A stretch of 64,000 bases of DNA from Gari tellinella (GCA_922989275.2 OV277859.1:36375501-36439500); one strand, 5' to 3'. Positions 32,901-42,600 are shown, counted from the stretch's first letter. Notes: generated by a model from the letters alone, not told the origin. Numbers and translations are program-made.

Positions 32901-33460
32901 CCATACGAGTTTGTTACAATGTCAACCACGTCTCGTGGGGGTACATTATCTACGCCACATATATAGTCTTCTAAATCCCCACATCTGCCATTAAAGTCAC
33001 CACATATAAATATCAAGCCATCATTTTGGTACGAATAAATATCAGTCAAAAGTTTATCATAAAACGCATGTACATCAAATGCACGTGACGAATTCTCAGG
33101 CGGTAAATAGCAAACACAAGCATAAATTGATTCTTTACTAAGCTTATGACACAGTGATATCCACAAAATACCTTCATGGGAGTTTTCCACAACCTTTACA
33201 TCAAATTCAGAACAAATATCATCTTTTACTAAAAACCCAACCCCACCAGGTCCAGTTTTGGCACGTTTATGTATAATTGCACGATTTTGACCAAACCATT
33301 TGAAGCCGTCTATATCTAAAATTGAGTCATTTAAAAGATGTGATTCAGCTATACCTAAAACATCGAAGCTATAACCTAAAACAGCCTCTGAACGTAACAC
33401 ATAATTATCAGAGTTTCTGTCTACACACCACCCCCGCACATTCCAAAACCCGGTAGAGAG
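29942..33460 (-). CDS. LINE ORF2: endonuclease and reverse transcriptase
   Basis: Numbering from the GTG codon at 33439, residues about 1-265 are the endonuclease/exonuclease/phosphatase domain: catalytic Glu in IAESHL (E32), GDFNGR (147-152) and PDHSLLSWE (256-264). The reverse transcriptase spans about 520-830: GKAVGYDGIPSEVL, FIDFKKAYDS (Asp 660), GLRQGCILSPLLFN, catalytic YADD (758-761), and YTYLGI. A CX2CX7HX4C motif lies at 1089-1105. The frame has no ATG upstream of the endonuclease active site: it opens directly after the ORF1 stop with TGFWNVRGW, and the first Met is near residue 192. Translation must therefore use read-through, reinitiation at a non-AUG codon, or a fused product. 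All catalytic residues are present, so the enzyme may be functional. Confidence 0.95.
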   Translation of the reverse strand, partial: LSTGFWNVRGWCVDRNSDNYVLRSEAVLGYSFDVLGIAESHLLNDSILDIDGFKWFGQNRAIIHKRAKTGPGGVGFLVKDDICSEFDVKVVENSHEGILWISLCHKLSKESIYACVCYLPPENSSRAFDVHAFYDKLLTDIYSYQNDGLIFICGDFNGRCGDLEDYICGVDNVPPRDVVDIVTNSYGELLVEFLINSNMCMLNGRNHVINDFTSISTRGKAVVDYCIIMHDNLNCFSNFKVIRATDVVNSIGDIASLSPTSLPDHSLLSWEIVLSHGIDPIEDCNLSAQQSYIKFDFEKMPNEFLTKAVDIEKVNDVIRKIEYDVNSQTEMDSLYQNWCTLLKDNMLKDIPHKTVFTGISCKKKHRQAKPWWSVNLTTFWNGMCRSESEWLKCKGTNDKIRLKANFVSKRKRFDGEVQKAKRLYWYSLQSELLADCESNSEVFWKRLGKIGIRNDRKKIIPMEIVLEDGSNSCNIADILDKWKTDFSSLFTYRTSGNVSDVSDDPTNEGVYDDIPFNDPICILEVKRAVESANLGKAVGYDGIPSEVLKNDASVCFLHALFNICFNRGIVPSSWAKCIINPIPKSATADPRYPLSYRGIALASAMYKMYCSILNSRLSEWTESNNKIVDEQNGFRKKRSTTDHILSLCNIVDTRRKLKKSTFCAFIDFKKAYDSIDRSKLWTQLNKTGIHGKMFTAIKSLYNSVSSCVRVNSHTTEWFEVNVGLRQGCILSPLLFNLYINDIALYLKSLDIGVSIEQEKICLLMYADDIVLLAESSQDLQILLNALNEWCLTSKMVINCKKSKVMHFRNPSQLKTDCVFRCGNDVVDLVEKYTYLGIVLTEHLDFNITAKMVAQSASRALGLIIAKCKLAGGVPYSVFSKLYDSIVWPVIAYGATIWDCRSFSCINAVQNRAMRFFLGVGEYTPNAALVGEMGWQPPIVRQWKHIAQLWSRTCNTLPVRINKRIALWPSASAGISCKNWFHTVVCKLKEYNLDNCTNLASKVSKSYLCSNLENRMMDKYVEEWRLIVNSQTGSTGKGGNKLRTYSTFKSDFTVEKYCRIILPPRHRSALCKFRCGVAPLRLETGRYENLPVEERKCFICNQIESEKHVILHCPLYEGIRDTLIKTAERIVDGFSASNDNDKLRIILTHPDLIRISAKTCLNILNRRSSFLCK

Positions 33461-34333
33461 CTAATACCGGCCACGGTTGCGTCCCCTATTGCCGGCACGG
33501 CCTCGCTGAGCACCCCTGCCTATGTACGTGTTGAACCCGTCAGGGCCACCACGTCCTTGTCCCTGATTGCCTAAATGGTTAGTGCGCCCTTGAAAGCCGT
33601 TGTTGTTGTTGTTGTTGTTGCCAGCACCGCTCGCACTGTTACCTCCCCTGTTGTTATCGCGCCTGTCAGCATTATCATTCCCATGGTTGGCATTCCCACG
33701 AGTACTACCACTGCCCTGCTGACGCCCACTAGGGCCACCAGATCTTACAACACGCGACCCTTTCATGTACAAGCCAGTGTCAGAACGCTTAATGGCCGAT
33801 AAAATCGCTCTGAAATTATCTGCAAATAACCGTTCCTCCCTGCTTTGGTCATGGTTAATGTACACTGCTGCGTATTGAGCACTACCTTTCAACTTAGCTT
33901 TAGCTTCCATGATCTTTGCCTTATCACTCTTTGCTTTAAATCTAGCAACAATAACACCAGCTTTACCGTTTAATGACTCCTTTCGAGTTGCCGATTCAAC
34001 AGACACATCCCTGATCTTAAGACCATCACGGAACAATGCGTGTACTTTGTTAGAGGTATTCTCTCCGACAGACTCTGGTAGATTCCGTATCACCACGTTC
34101 ATTGAAATGTCAGGGATTGTGTCAGAGGTTCGAGCTGAAGCAGCCTCCGACAATGAGGACAGCTTTGCGTTGATGTCGTCCTTCTCGGCAGCTACTTCCG
34201 CCAAGATCGAATCCTCCATGGTTTCCAAGCGACCGTCCACGTCCTTCTTGATTCGGCTCATCTCCGTGTTGACCCGCTTGTCCAGAAGCTGGGCCACCTT
34301 GCTGGAGATCCTTTGCTCCAAACCTGACTCAAG
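33461..34333 (-). CDS. LINE ORF1, main part: coiled coil, RRM-like domain, RGG tail
   Basis: The first 90 or so residues are heptad-rich (KVAQLLDKRV, RRIKKDV-type). An RRM-like core follows (MNVVIRNLPE, then GVIVARFKAKSDKAKIMEAK), as in L1-type ORF1 proteins that coat the LINE RNA. A glycine-arginine-asparagine-rich tail ends RGRNRGRY and then TAG (33461-33463). It is in the same frame as the upstream 146-codon segment and as ORF2. Confidence 0.85.
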   Translation of the reverse strand, partial: LESGLEQRISSKVAQLLDKRVNTEMSRIKKDVDGRLETMEDSILAEVAAEKDDINAKLSSLSEAASARTSDTIPDISMNVVIRNLPESVGENTSNKVHALFRDGLKIRDVSVESATRKESLNGKAGVIVARFKAKSDKAKIMEAKAKLKGSAQYAAVYINHDQSREERLFADNFRAILSAIKRSDTGLYMKGSRVVRSGGPSGRQQGSGSTRGNANHGNDNADRRDNNRGGNSASGAGNNNNNNNGFQGRTNHLGNQGQGRGGPDGFNTYIGRGAQRGRAGNRGRNRGRY

Positions 34334-34774
34334 CTAATCCATTCTGGCAGCCAAAGATGTGCACATTTTATTTAGGTCCCGATGTAGGTTGCCGATTAGC
34401 TCCTCCAGCGACGGATTGGCACTGACATGTACCTCCGCTTCGTGTACCATAATCTTCCTTGGCGCCGGTGTAGGCGCGCCAGAATCGTATAATGAACGCC
34501 GAGCAGAAGCAATAACCCTATCAGTTGCAGCCGAGGCACTTTCCATGGACTCATCGACAGAATCAACATTACTTCGCTTCTTCTTCAAAGTAGACTCAGC
34601 AGAACCAGGTATTGAACGGTGCCTTCTTTTAGTACCCTTCCCAGTCGGAGTGTTCTCAACTTGGACGATTTGGGATGTAAGGATGGAGTTCACATACTCC
34701 TTGGCGTCACTTTGCACGCCGCTATCCGTTATATTGTCCAGCTGACCAGACGAGCTTTCACAGGTGAGCGACAT
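34334..34774 (-). CDS. LINE ORF1, N-terminal segment
   Basis: From ATG (34774) it encodes 146 residues: a serine-rich acidic start, a basic cluster KGTKRRHR and KKKRSN, and a short helix before TAG (34334-34336). The next codons continue in the same frame into the coiled coil, so the TAG is either a nonsense mutation in one ORF1 or a read-through site. Confidence 0.75.
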   Translation of the reverse strand: MSLTCESSSGQLDNITDSGVQSDAKEYVNSILTSQIVQVENTPTGKGTKRRHRSIPGSAESTLKKKRSNVDSVDESMESASAATDRVIASARRSLYDSGAPTPAPRKIMVHEAEVHVSANPSLEELIGNLHRDLNKMCTSLAARMD

Positions 34775-34920
34775 TTTTCCACTGTAAATTGTCCTCTTTT
34801 ATGCGTCAAGACCACCCGATTATGTCAAGCTAAGGATAACAAGCGATTCTCACGATGGAATAGTCCACTATTACTGTCACAATCGGCAGTCACAATAAAC
34901 CGTTAGATAATTACTTTTAG

Positions 34921-35510
34921 AAAGCCAATGGACAATAGCTGTGTGCACTCATGCGTAACGAAATTCCGACAATGTAGGCTCTTCACGTGATGTGATCACT
35001 AATCACGAATGCATAAGTATGTAGTCTGTTACTATAAATAGTAACACAAGGTCCATATGAACATGTATACTGCTACAAATTCAACGAATTTCAGTTTCAA
35101 AATTTCAAATCTATCGTCATTCAACAGTACCTTGTTTCAAGTTCACATTGATACAAAATATCCACACAAAAACTCTATATAACTTTATTAATTGGTAAAT
35201 AACCACACTCGATACAACTGTTTAGCCTACATCTACCACCATTGACCGGAAGTGTTGGATTTCAGATGATGGTTCCCAAAGAGAAATTTAGAAGTTTATT
35301 ATTGTGCTAAAATGCTATTTATTCCAATATGTAAATTGGTTTCCAGAATTCATGTCAGGATGAGGCAAAGGTGGAGTGCTAAGAAATGGTGAAAAGCCCC
35401 GCGCAGAAGCATCCAGTACATCACTCGGCCCGGTCCAGCATCAATCGGCTAGCCTTTGAGGTTGTGCTAGGAAAAATCCCAGGTACGAACGTACACTTTA
35501 AATCTGTATA
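34921..35510. other. Spacer between LINE and zinc-finger element
   Basis: May include the LINE 5' end. It has a GC-richer patch at about 35390-35470 but no supportable ORF. Confidence 0.3.
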
Positions 35511-35515
35511 TAAAC

Positions 35516-35978
35516 CAGGGAGGGTAACCGATCTACTCGCTGTCACCCATCCAAGATGGCGGCACCCATGTAAACAGGTGAGTTTTCGCTGATTTTAACT
35601 TTTAATGACCCCTTTTTACACTGAATTAGTTTCACAAACCTGCTCTACAAAATTCTGTGCCTATTGGTACTAATTATACCAAGGAATTCTTACCCGTTTG
35701 TTCAAACACTCGGTCATGCGATTTGAATCGGTCGAGACACGATGAAATTTTCGGTGACAGCATGGGGGGTGTTTCGAAAAATCCTCTCGTTCGTCGCTTA
35801 GCCACATATTCTACTAACATTTTCCACCTTTTCAGCAATAAAAATGTATTTAAGGCAAGTACAAACAGGGCACGGCAATGTCTGTGGCCGCTATTACTCC
35901 CACTCGTCCATTCTTGTGAAATGACAGCAAGTGGACACCTGACAGCACGTAGAGGGTCCCTTCGGGGTGTGAGCGAGG
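35516..35978 (+). repeat. Left terminal inverted repeat
   Basis: 463 bp. From the outside it holds CAGGGAGGG, a YY1-type AAGATGGCGGC (35553-35563), and a perfect donor CAGGTGAGT whose GT is at 35578-35579. Matches the right arm in all three. Confidence 0.9.
35553..35579 (+). promoter_or_regulatory. YY1-type promoter motif and splice donor in left TIR
   Basis: AAGATGGCGGC is the downstream-type YY1 element often found at transcription starts of TATA-less promoters. AAACAG|GTGAGT follows 14 bp later. The ATG within the motif opens only ATG GCG GCA CCC ATG TAA, a tiny upstream ORF. The natural partner acceptor is TTTGCAG at 36429-36431. Confidence 0.55.
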
Positions 35979-36458
35979 CCTCTGGACGGAGATGTAGAAT
36001 TGCGGCTCAGTCGCAAATAAACGTTGTCTAGGAAATAGCCCACACCTACTGAATATCCTTTAGTGTTGAGGTGCTTGAAATTCGTCAAAAGTGGTCAATA
36101 TTGTGGTTTTGCTGGTACATTTTGGCACGAACACAGGTATATTTGAATGGCAAAGTGGGAGAACATGAACTTTAGTTCGTCTCTTGATTGGCCTACAACG
36201 ACAGATCTTCAAACACTTGTAGATGTTTATCCTATGCCTGAAAATGAACCATTTGAACAATTGCACCATGATGGTGATCTTAATTTTTCCACTTCTTAAT
36301 ATGTACTAATGAAAATAAATGATGATCGCCAACAATTGTGTAAGTTTCAGTAGAAAACGAAACATACGAAAGTCAAACCTGTTCTTGAATGTCTTTAAAT
36401 CCAATAAGTGAAACAGTATTTTTTTTTGCAGAATATTGGAGAATCAATTAAATAAAGG

Positions 36459-36601
36459 ATGCATCTGTGCGACACCTGTGGGAAGACATATCTAGCCAGA
36501 AAAAACTTACGGCGGCACATGCGGATAAAGCATGAAAATTTAGCACCATATCGCTGTTGTGGAAAGAGTTTCCAGGATCAATCAAAATTGATCCGGCACA
36601 G
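36459..36601 (+). CDS. C2H2 zinc-finger gene, first coding exon
   Basis: The exon starts after TTTTTTTTTGCAG (exon base 36432). An in-frame TAA at 36453-36455 makes ATG 36459 the start. The coding part is 47 codons plus two bases, ending at donor CACAG|GTTTGT. It encodes finger 1 (CDTCGKTYLARK ... H-x4-H, classic spacing) and most of finger 2, which has adjacent cysteines (RCCGKSF) and so an atypical first half. The two leftover bases join exactly to the next exon. Confidence 0.8.
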
Positions 36602-37019
36602 GTTTGTTTAATGTTTTCCAATGGTGCCTTTTTCATAGGATAGCCCTCCTAATTTATAATATTGGTAGTTGTCTTCCTCTTACCCATAAAATCAGAGGAT
36701 CCAAAGTAATAGTAGGACATGGATGTAGCCTTACAATGTTATTAAAATGGGTTCTTATCTTTGGACTTGCTATCAATCCATTCTTATGTCCAGTAAGCAT
36801 CGCTGTACTTTGACCCTCTAAATTTGTTTTGAAGATGCAAATATTACAGTCATGCTCATTCCTGTAGAGTTATTAGAGAAAAGTGACAAGTATACCTCCA
36901 TCAGTTTCTTGCATGTTGTCTGATAACAGCAATACAAGGTATTTTTGTGTTACTATATGCTCTTTTCATGAATTCAGTAAAACTGCTTCAGAATGAAGTT
37001 TCTTTTCATATGTTTCCAG

Positions 37020-37293
37020 ATGTGTTTGCCATGGGGAAGAACGAAGGCATCGGTGCGAATCGTGTACATCATCATTCGCCACAGGAGCTGATCTGAAACA
37101 ACATGTAGCAAGATGCCACAGAGAGACTTCAATCTACTGCCCCATATGTGGCAAACAGTTCAGATGCCTGCGTGATCTTCAAGACCACATGGCAATTCAC
37201 AATGGAGAGAAATCTCACCGATGTACCTGTGGCAAATCTTACGCTCATAATAGTAATTTTTATCGTCATCGCAGACGTTGTGGTTTGGCATAG
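37020..37293 (+). CDS. C2H2 zinc-finger gene, second coding exon
   Basis: Acceptor TGTTTCCAG precedes 37020. One base completes the Arg codon, then 90 codons run to TAG (37291-37293). Finger 3 is CESC ... H-x4-H, finger 4 is CPICGKQFRC ... HMAIH (canonical), and finger 5 is CTCGKSYAHN ... HRRRC with a shortened CxC pair and a final Cys. Across both exons the protein is 138 residues with five fingers and almost nothing else, so it should be a small DNA- or RNA-binding protein. Whether it serves the element (for example as a terminal-repeat binder) or is captured host sequence cannot be told. Confidence 0.82.
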
Positions 37294-37403
37294 TTGGTAT
37301 GTCGTGAAACATCTCTACTGAACCACTTCAGTCCACTACAGATGGTTCTTTCAAGTTGTCAATCAAAAGTATTAGATTATATGCAATCATTGTCATATAT
37401 GTA

Positions 37404-38370
37404 GGTACCCGACTCGATTGATTTTCAAAAAAAATATGACGAAAGGTATGAATAGAGACATGGGGTGCAACTGATTGTCAGTTTATTCTAGCCTACCTCA
37501 ACAAAATTTGTCATATCGTGGATAATAATTATCGATGAAACAACACTGTTTTTACATTGCTGTCTAGCTAACATTATACCCATCCATAAAGCATCCATAA
37601 ACATAACACGAAACCAACTGTGATCATGCATTTGTTACAGTAACTGCACTGCGTCTACCAACTGTTCAAAATGGCAGATTTTCTGACAACTGGACAGGTG
37701 TTTGCAACATTCCAATAAAGCATTGGTTGCTACTGTACGTTTGTTTAGACGGCATAATCGAGCATGACAGTCACATAGTTCCATAGATACACACTTTTGA
37801 CATCGATCAGATCTGCTCCCCCTCGAATCACTGTAACAAGCAAGAAATTCGCAGGTTTCTTCGACAGTTAAGTGTTTCATATGGAGGCGATGCTCTATGT
37901 TACGTAACTGTCCGCCGTATGCCTTCTCCATACGAAACACTTTACTGTCGATGAATTTCTTGTTGGTTTTAATGATTTGAGAGGGATCGGTGTCAAAAGT
38001 GTGTATCTATGGAACTATGTGACTGTATGCTCGATAATGCCGTCCAAGCAAACATACAGTAGTAACCATTGTTATTATGCCAGGTTGCAAACACCTGTCC
38101 AGTTGCCAGAAAATCTGCCATTTCAGTTGGTAGACGCAGTTACTGTTGAAAATGCATGATCACAGTTGGTTTTGTGTTATGTTTTATGGAAGGGTATAAT
38201 GTTAGCTAGACAGAAATGCAAAAACAGTGCTGTTTCACCAATTATCATTCACGATATGACCAGTTTTGTTGAGGTAGGACTACACTAGAATAAACTGAAA
38301 ATCTGTTGTATCCATTGTCTCTCTATATATTTTGTCATATTGTTTTTGAAAATAAATCGAGTCGGGTCCC
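37404..38370. repeat. About 1-kb imperfect palindrome
   Basis: GTACCCGACTCGATTGATTT (37404) pairs with its complement near 38350-38370. Matches continue inward (TGTGATCATGCATTT and complement, GGCGATGCTC near the centre) to about 37900. The arms are roughly 480 bp with scattered mismatches and small indels. Open frames on either strand inside it are most simply by-products. Confidence 0.85.
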
Positions 38371-39640
38371 TGTGATCATTGTAAAGTTATTTGAGATTAA
38401 TATTTTGCAATACTCATAATTTCATATTTTAGACTGAATTGTTTGTGTTTTTGGTATGTTTGTGTTCGTTTATTTTTGGATAAGTTTTGTTTCATGTGAT
38501 AATTATATACAAGGCAGTATTTTATATTTCTCTACATGATTAACCGTTGATTAATTGTGATACCTTTTGCATGACAATAATTGTTTGCTTAGGATAAGCA
38601 ACCGATTGGAGTTGTGCAACACTGTGATAAAAATCATTTGAAATCAATATTGTTATGTTTTAAAATAAATCAGTATTTTCTTAACATACATGACTTTGTT
38701 GTTTAGTGCAACTGTGATTTATTTAATGTCTAGTGTCTTTATACTCCAAGTCACAAAGGGTCTCCCCTGAGCTGGGTTTCCTAAGTAAAAGGCTCCAAAA
38801 TAGAATAAGTTGCTGTTCAAAATCCAGTTTGTCTTAAGTGATAGCTCAAAAATATTTCAAGAAAAGTCATCTTAGGAGGCATTTTTTGGAGATATTGGAG
38901 CCACATTCACCAATTGTGGCTATACCTTTTCAAAATGGCTCCAAAAATAAGCATTTGGCTAAAAGTATGACTAAGAGTCTTACACAGACAGGGGAGTCCC
39001 TGCACTGAAATTAATTTGAAACACCATCCCTGCATCTGAAAGAACTTAAAGCATAAAAAATGAGTTACTGCCATCGACCTTTATCCCGAGATGATGAGAA
39101 GTAAAATAATTTCAAAATATAATAAGATTTCAAAGCGGTCACCGCTTTTATGCCATTTGACAACGACATTGAAATGCAACTATAATTGAAGCATAGCTAC
39201 TAGCTATCAAGACACTCCCAAAATAACTGCCAATGAAACCTCAGAGAACCAAATTTTTATTTAAATGAGTTTTGACGTATTATTTACGAATAAGTACTAA
39301 ATGGTACATGCTTATATTGCATAAATTTCCTAGAGGAGCATTCGGCAGTACTGACATTCTGCATTTAATGGCCACCTGACAAAACACCCTATAATTACAC
39401 ATTAAAAAATGTGGTTGTTTCTGACTTTTCATTTTATCAACTTTTACGTAGTCCGTCATGCCTTCGGGTTGGGAAAATATTCATTGATAACAAGCATATA
39501 TAAACTACTTCTACTTATCCCTGTAAAGCTTTTTATTTACATTTGGTCAATTTTGTACTAATAACACTAGACATACACTGAGAGTTTGAGTACTGGAACA
39601 CTAAAATGTGTCGATTATAGCACCATCTGTTTATCTCATA
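38371..39640. other. Interior of the zinc-finger element without recognised genes
   Basis: AT-rich, low-copy as far as I can see. It contains no supportable ORF, hairpin or array. Confidence 0.3.
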
Positions 39641-39656
39641 GTCACACTGTATCCAT

Positions 39657-39892
39657 TCATATCACTTCAAAATAGAAATTCATATCATCTATGAACAAGC
39701 TGTTGAGAAGCCACGTGTCGCTGATGCTGTTGAGGAGCCACGTGCCGAAGAAGCTGTTGAAGAGCCACGTGCCGATGAAGCTGTTGAGGAACGGCCTGTA
39801 TGTGTTGCTATCTGACCATGCAGAATCGAACTCCGACGAGTGTAGCGTCCAATGGTTCTCTTCGCTCGTGTCATAGTTGATATGTTTGTGCG
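39657..39892 (-). CDS. Possible terminal exon of a minus-strand gene in the element
   Basis: A strong acceptor (TTTTTTGTTCATTTCAG on the minus strand) precedes 39892. One frame then runs 78 codons to TGA, with ENHWTLHSSEFDSAWSDSNT and a 9-residue repeat (NSFIGTWLF and variants). The family is not recognised. The plus strand is also open through the repeat (AVEEPRADE units), so the coding strand is uncertain. The right TIR could provide the promoter, mirroring the zinc-finger gene. Confidence 0.35.
39699..39806. repeat. 27-bp tandem repeat x 4
   Basis: GCTGTTGAGGAGCCACGTGC begins units at 39699, 39726, 39753 and 39780. The period is a multiple of three and frames are open on both strands. Confidence 0.9.
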
Positions 39893-39899
39893 CTGAAAT

Positions 39900-40812
39900 G
39901 AACAAAAAAGAGTCGTGGAAAGAGTAGAAAAGCTAAATTGCTCAGGAACATTACCATTACAGTTCAAACTCTCTAAATCGGACATTTATTTTGGCAATAA
40001 AATGATCCTATACGAAAGGCGGTTGCTAAAAGACAGATTTAAGACACTCTCTGTGAGTGTTTGGGTGTTTTTTACCTGTATTGAGTTACCACCTGTCCGA
40101 CAGGATCACTACACTTCAACAAAGTATGTTCGGGGGTTTAGAGGTTTTACTGTAAGTAATCTGTAAAAGCCATAAATTGACGGTCAAGGTCACTGGATTC
40201 AATGTGTTTGCGTCGAAAGAAAGGCAATGTTTACAGGTTCATGCATATCAAAATTTGAAGCCATATTCAAAACATTTTGGTTTATTAGTTTCATCCATAC
40301 ACACTTGCATACTAACCATTAGAGTACTACCTCAAGGCATGCAGAAGTTATGACTCATAATTCTACACTTTCAACACAGATCTTGAAATAGAAATCTTTA
40401 GTTCATCTAGTAACTGCTAATTGGTTTAAAGTTTATAAGATTTAAGGCATGGAAATGTCTTGTGCAAATACATATGCACATTGTATCATGAAAGCAATGC
40501 CTTGAGGTATACAGAAAGTAGGAGCAATTTTCAGACCTGAAGAACAGATATCAGCAGATTTTTAAGAACAGTACAGAACAGAATTTTTTTTACACTGGAC
40601 TGCTGGTTAAAGTCAATGTCATTGGGTTAAACAAATTTGGTGTAATCGTGTATATAAAACTCTTGAACATTTGTACAAATAAGGGTAGTTTTCAAAAATG
40701 TTTGGCATTGTTATACCTACTAAATGATCCCTCCAAACAATCATCTCCACAAGAAAACTCTATTTAAGGGCTATTTGAAGGGTTAAGAGATACAATCAGG
40801 AAGCTAATAAAT
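39900..40812. other. Interior right flank of the zinc-finger element
   Basis: Contains TACAG / GTAAAA splice-like pairs on the minus strand (about 40068-40150) that could bound a noncoding exon. Nothing else recognised. Confidence 0.3.
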
Positions 40813-41276
40813 CCTCGCTCACACTCCGAAGGGACCCTCTACGTGCTGTCAGGTGTCCACTTGCTGTCATTTCACAAGAATGGACGAGTGGGAGTAATAG
40901 CGGCCTCAAACATTGCCGTGCTCTGTTTGTACTTGCTTTAAATACATTTTTATTGCTGTAAAGTCGGAAAAAGTTGGTAGAATAGGTGGCTAAGCGACGA
41001 ACGAGAGGATTTTTCGAAAACGCCCCCCATGCTGTCACCGAAAATTTCACCGTTTCTCGGCCGATTCAAATCGCATGACCGAGTGTTTGAACAAACGGGT
41101 AAGAATTCCTTGGTATAATTAGTACCAATAGGCACAGAATTTTGTAGAGCAGGTTTGTGAAACTAATTCAGTGTAAAAAGGGGTCATTAAAAGTTAAAAT
41201 CAGCGAAAACTCACCTGTTTACATGGGTGCCGCCATCTTGGATGGGTGACAGCGAGTAGATCGGTTACCCTCCCTG
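40813..41276 (-). repeat. Right terminal inverted repeat
   Basis: 464 bp. The YY1-type motif is at 41229-41239 and the mirrored donor GT on the minus strand at 41213-41214. Confidence 0.9.
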
Positions 41277-41459
41277 TAAACGCTCCCGGAGCTACAAGTC
41301 TAATGTGATATAATGCCTCTTCGTTTCCTCTCCCGGAACTTTTGTAGCTAATAACAGAAAGTACGGACACATTCAATATTTGTGTCATTTTTGGAATAGG
41401 AATTTACACAAATTTTATTCTAGAATCTAGACTCTACCCTCGTTTTTTGTTATTGTATG

Positions 41460-41680
41460 TTAACACATTGAACCCTAGCGACGAGTCATTAACAAATGAT
41501 ATACCTCTCAAAAGTAGGCCTACACTTGTTCTATGCAAACAGTGTAGACCCTGACCAGAGATCTACACTGTTTGTATTTTTGTAAAATATGGTTAAAAAC
41601 CACCCTTATTATTAAAAAATTGACTAAATTTAATTCTAAATTGGAAATGTCAATTTAAAGTTTCAGGGTGAAAGAGTTAA
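41460..41680. mobile_element. Family H MITE
   Basis: TTAACACATTGAACCCTAG at the left and CAGGGTGAAAGAGTTAA at the right, with a shortened ACCCTGACCAGAG hairpin between. Confidence 0.7.
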
Positions 41681-41784
41681 AGTAGGCCTATCCTTATTTA
41701 AAGTAAGAGTGTTAAGGTTAGAGTAGAGTATATAGGCCTACAAATGAAATTTAAAATTGTCATCTGCATAGGTGTAGGCTATAG

Positions 41785-41814
41785 CATGGAGAAATTATGT
41801 GTAATTTCTCCATG
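41785..41814. repeat. CATGGAGAAAT hairpin
   Basis: CATGGAGAAATTA and TAATTTCTCCATG with a 4-nt loop. Like-built hairpins are at 60886, 61030 and 63492. Confidence 0.75.
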
Positions 41815-42600
41815 GTTATAGTGACGAGTCTTTGACATTGTTACTTTAAAAAAAATATAGATCTACAAATATTGAATAGGAGATGCTCTAATATAGAGCC
41901 TTGTTGTACGCCTTTAATCATAAATGAGTATTTGTAATCCGCTGGTATTGAAGCAATGGGGTTCTATAGGTAATCAACGAGCAGTGAACCGTGAATGTAC
42001 TTTACAGTTTGGCACTTTCCACGATTTAAGGGTGTCTGTATTGCTGCAGTCTATCTAACTAAGCTTTCGATATGCCGACAGAGTGCTGACTCCCCCCGAA
42101 AGTGGACTGCGCTAAATATTATGGTTCACTGTCTGCTCGTTGTTTACCTATAGATCTGTGTAAGATTTACATGGTTCTATACCTGATTGCAGAGCATTCT
42201 GGACATAAGACTAGATCTACTCAGTGATTCTCCAAAAATGGGTACAATTACAAAATTATCTTGTCTCCAAAAGAAAGATATGAATAACTATAATATTTAG
42301 ATAGAAATGGCATACAAAACCCTAGTTCTTACATGACAGATAATACGGGTGATTAATTAGTAGCCTTTGAATGTCATAAGATATATAAATTGGAAGCTAT
42401 CATCTTATGAATTAGCTAGAAGTGTTTGTTTTTGGATGTCTCCAGTGCTATTCACAATACTCACACATCTGTTGTTTCCTCAAAACTGATGCAAAGAAGT
42501 GGTTTATTCCAATTTTTGATCTGACACATCTATCTTTTGCAGGAAATATATGTTTTACTTAAACCTTTTTAAAAAAAAAATGTTGATCATATAACATTGC
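41815..42600. other. Non-coding stretch
   Basis: AT-rich. GTCTGCTCGTTGTTTACCTATAG (about 42130-42155) and GGTAATCAACGAGCAGTGAA (about 41970) are inverse relatives and may be ends of a small palindromic element. Confidence 0.4.

Larger units (their letters stand above)
29454..34920 (-). mobile_element. Nearly full-length non-LTR retrotransposon (LINE)
   Basis: On the minus strand the order is 5' UTR, ORF1, ORF2, a 3' UTR of about 480 bp with AATAAA, and a TAAAC-repeat tail ending near 29454. ORF2 is intact over more than 1,160 codons. The 5' boundary is not defined by a target duplication that I can find; 34920 is approximate. The architecture (APE endonuclease, RT, CCHC motif, no RNase H seen) fits an APE-type LINE. 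I do not assign a clade. Confidence 0.92.
35516..41276. mobile_element. 5.76-kb long-TIR element carrying a zinc-finger gene
   Basis: The left arm 35516-35978 and right arm 40813-41276 are inverted copies with few differences. Both begin CAGGGAGGGTAACCGATCTA and stop sharing sequence at the same GTGAGCGAGG point. TAAAC lies directly outside both ends (35511-35515 and 41277-41281), as a target duplication would. The interior has a C2H2 gene (36459-37293), a roughly 1-kb palindrome (37404-38370), a 27-bp tandem repeat and a possible minus-strand exon (39657-39892). I see no known transposase motif, so it may be non-autonomous or use an unfamiliar enzyme. Confidence 0.8.

Noticed and set aside
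29454..34920. Retrovirus or LTR element
   Set aside because: No LTRs, protease, integrase or RNase H; APE-type endonuclease and tail repeats define a LINE.
37635..37940. Cysteine-rich minus-strand ORF in the large palindrome
   Set aside because: It spans the palindrome arm, and the mirrored arm has a different broken frame, so coding selection is not supported.
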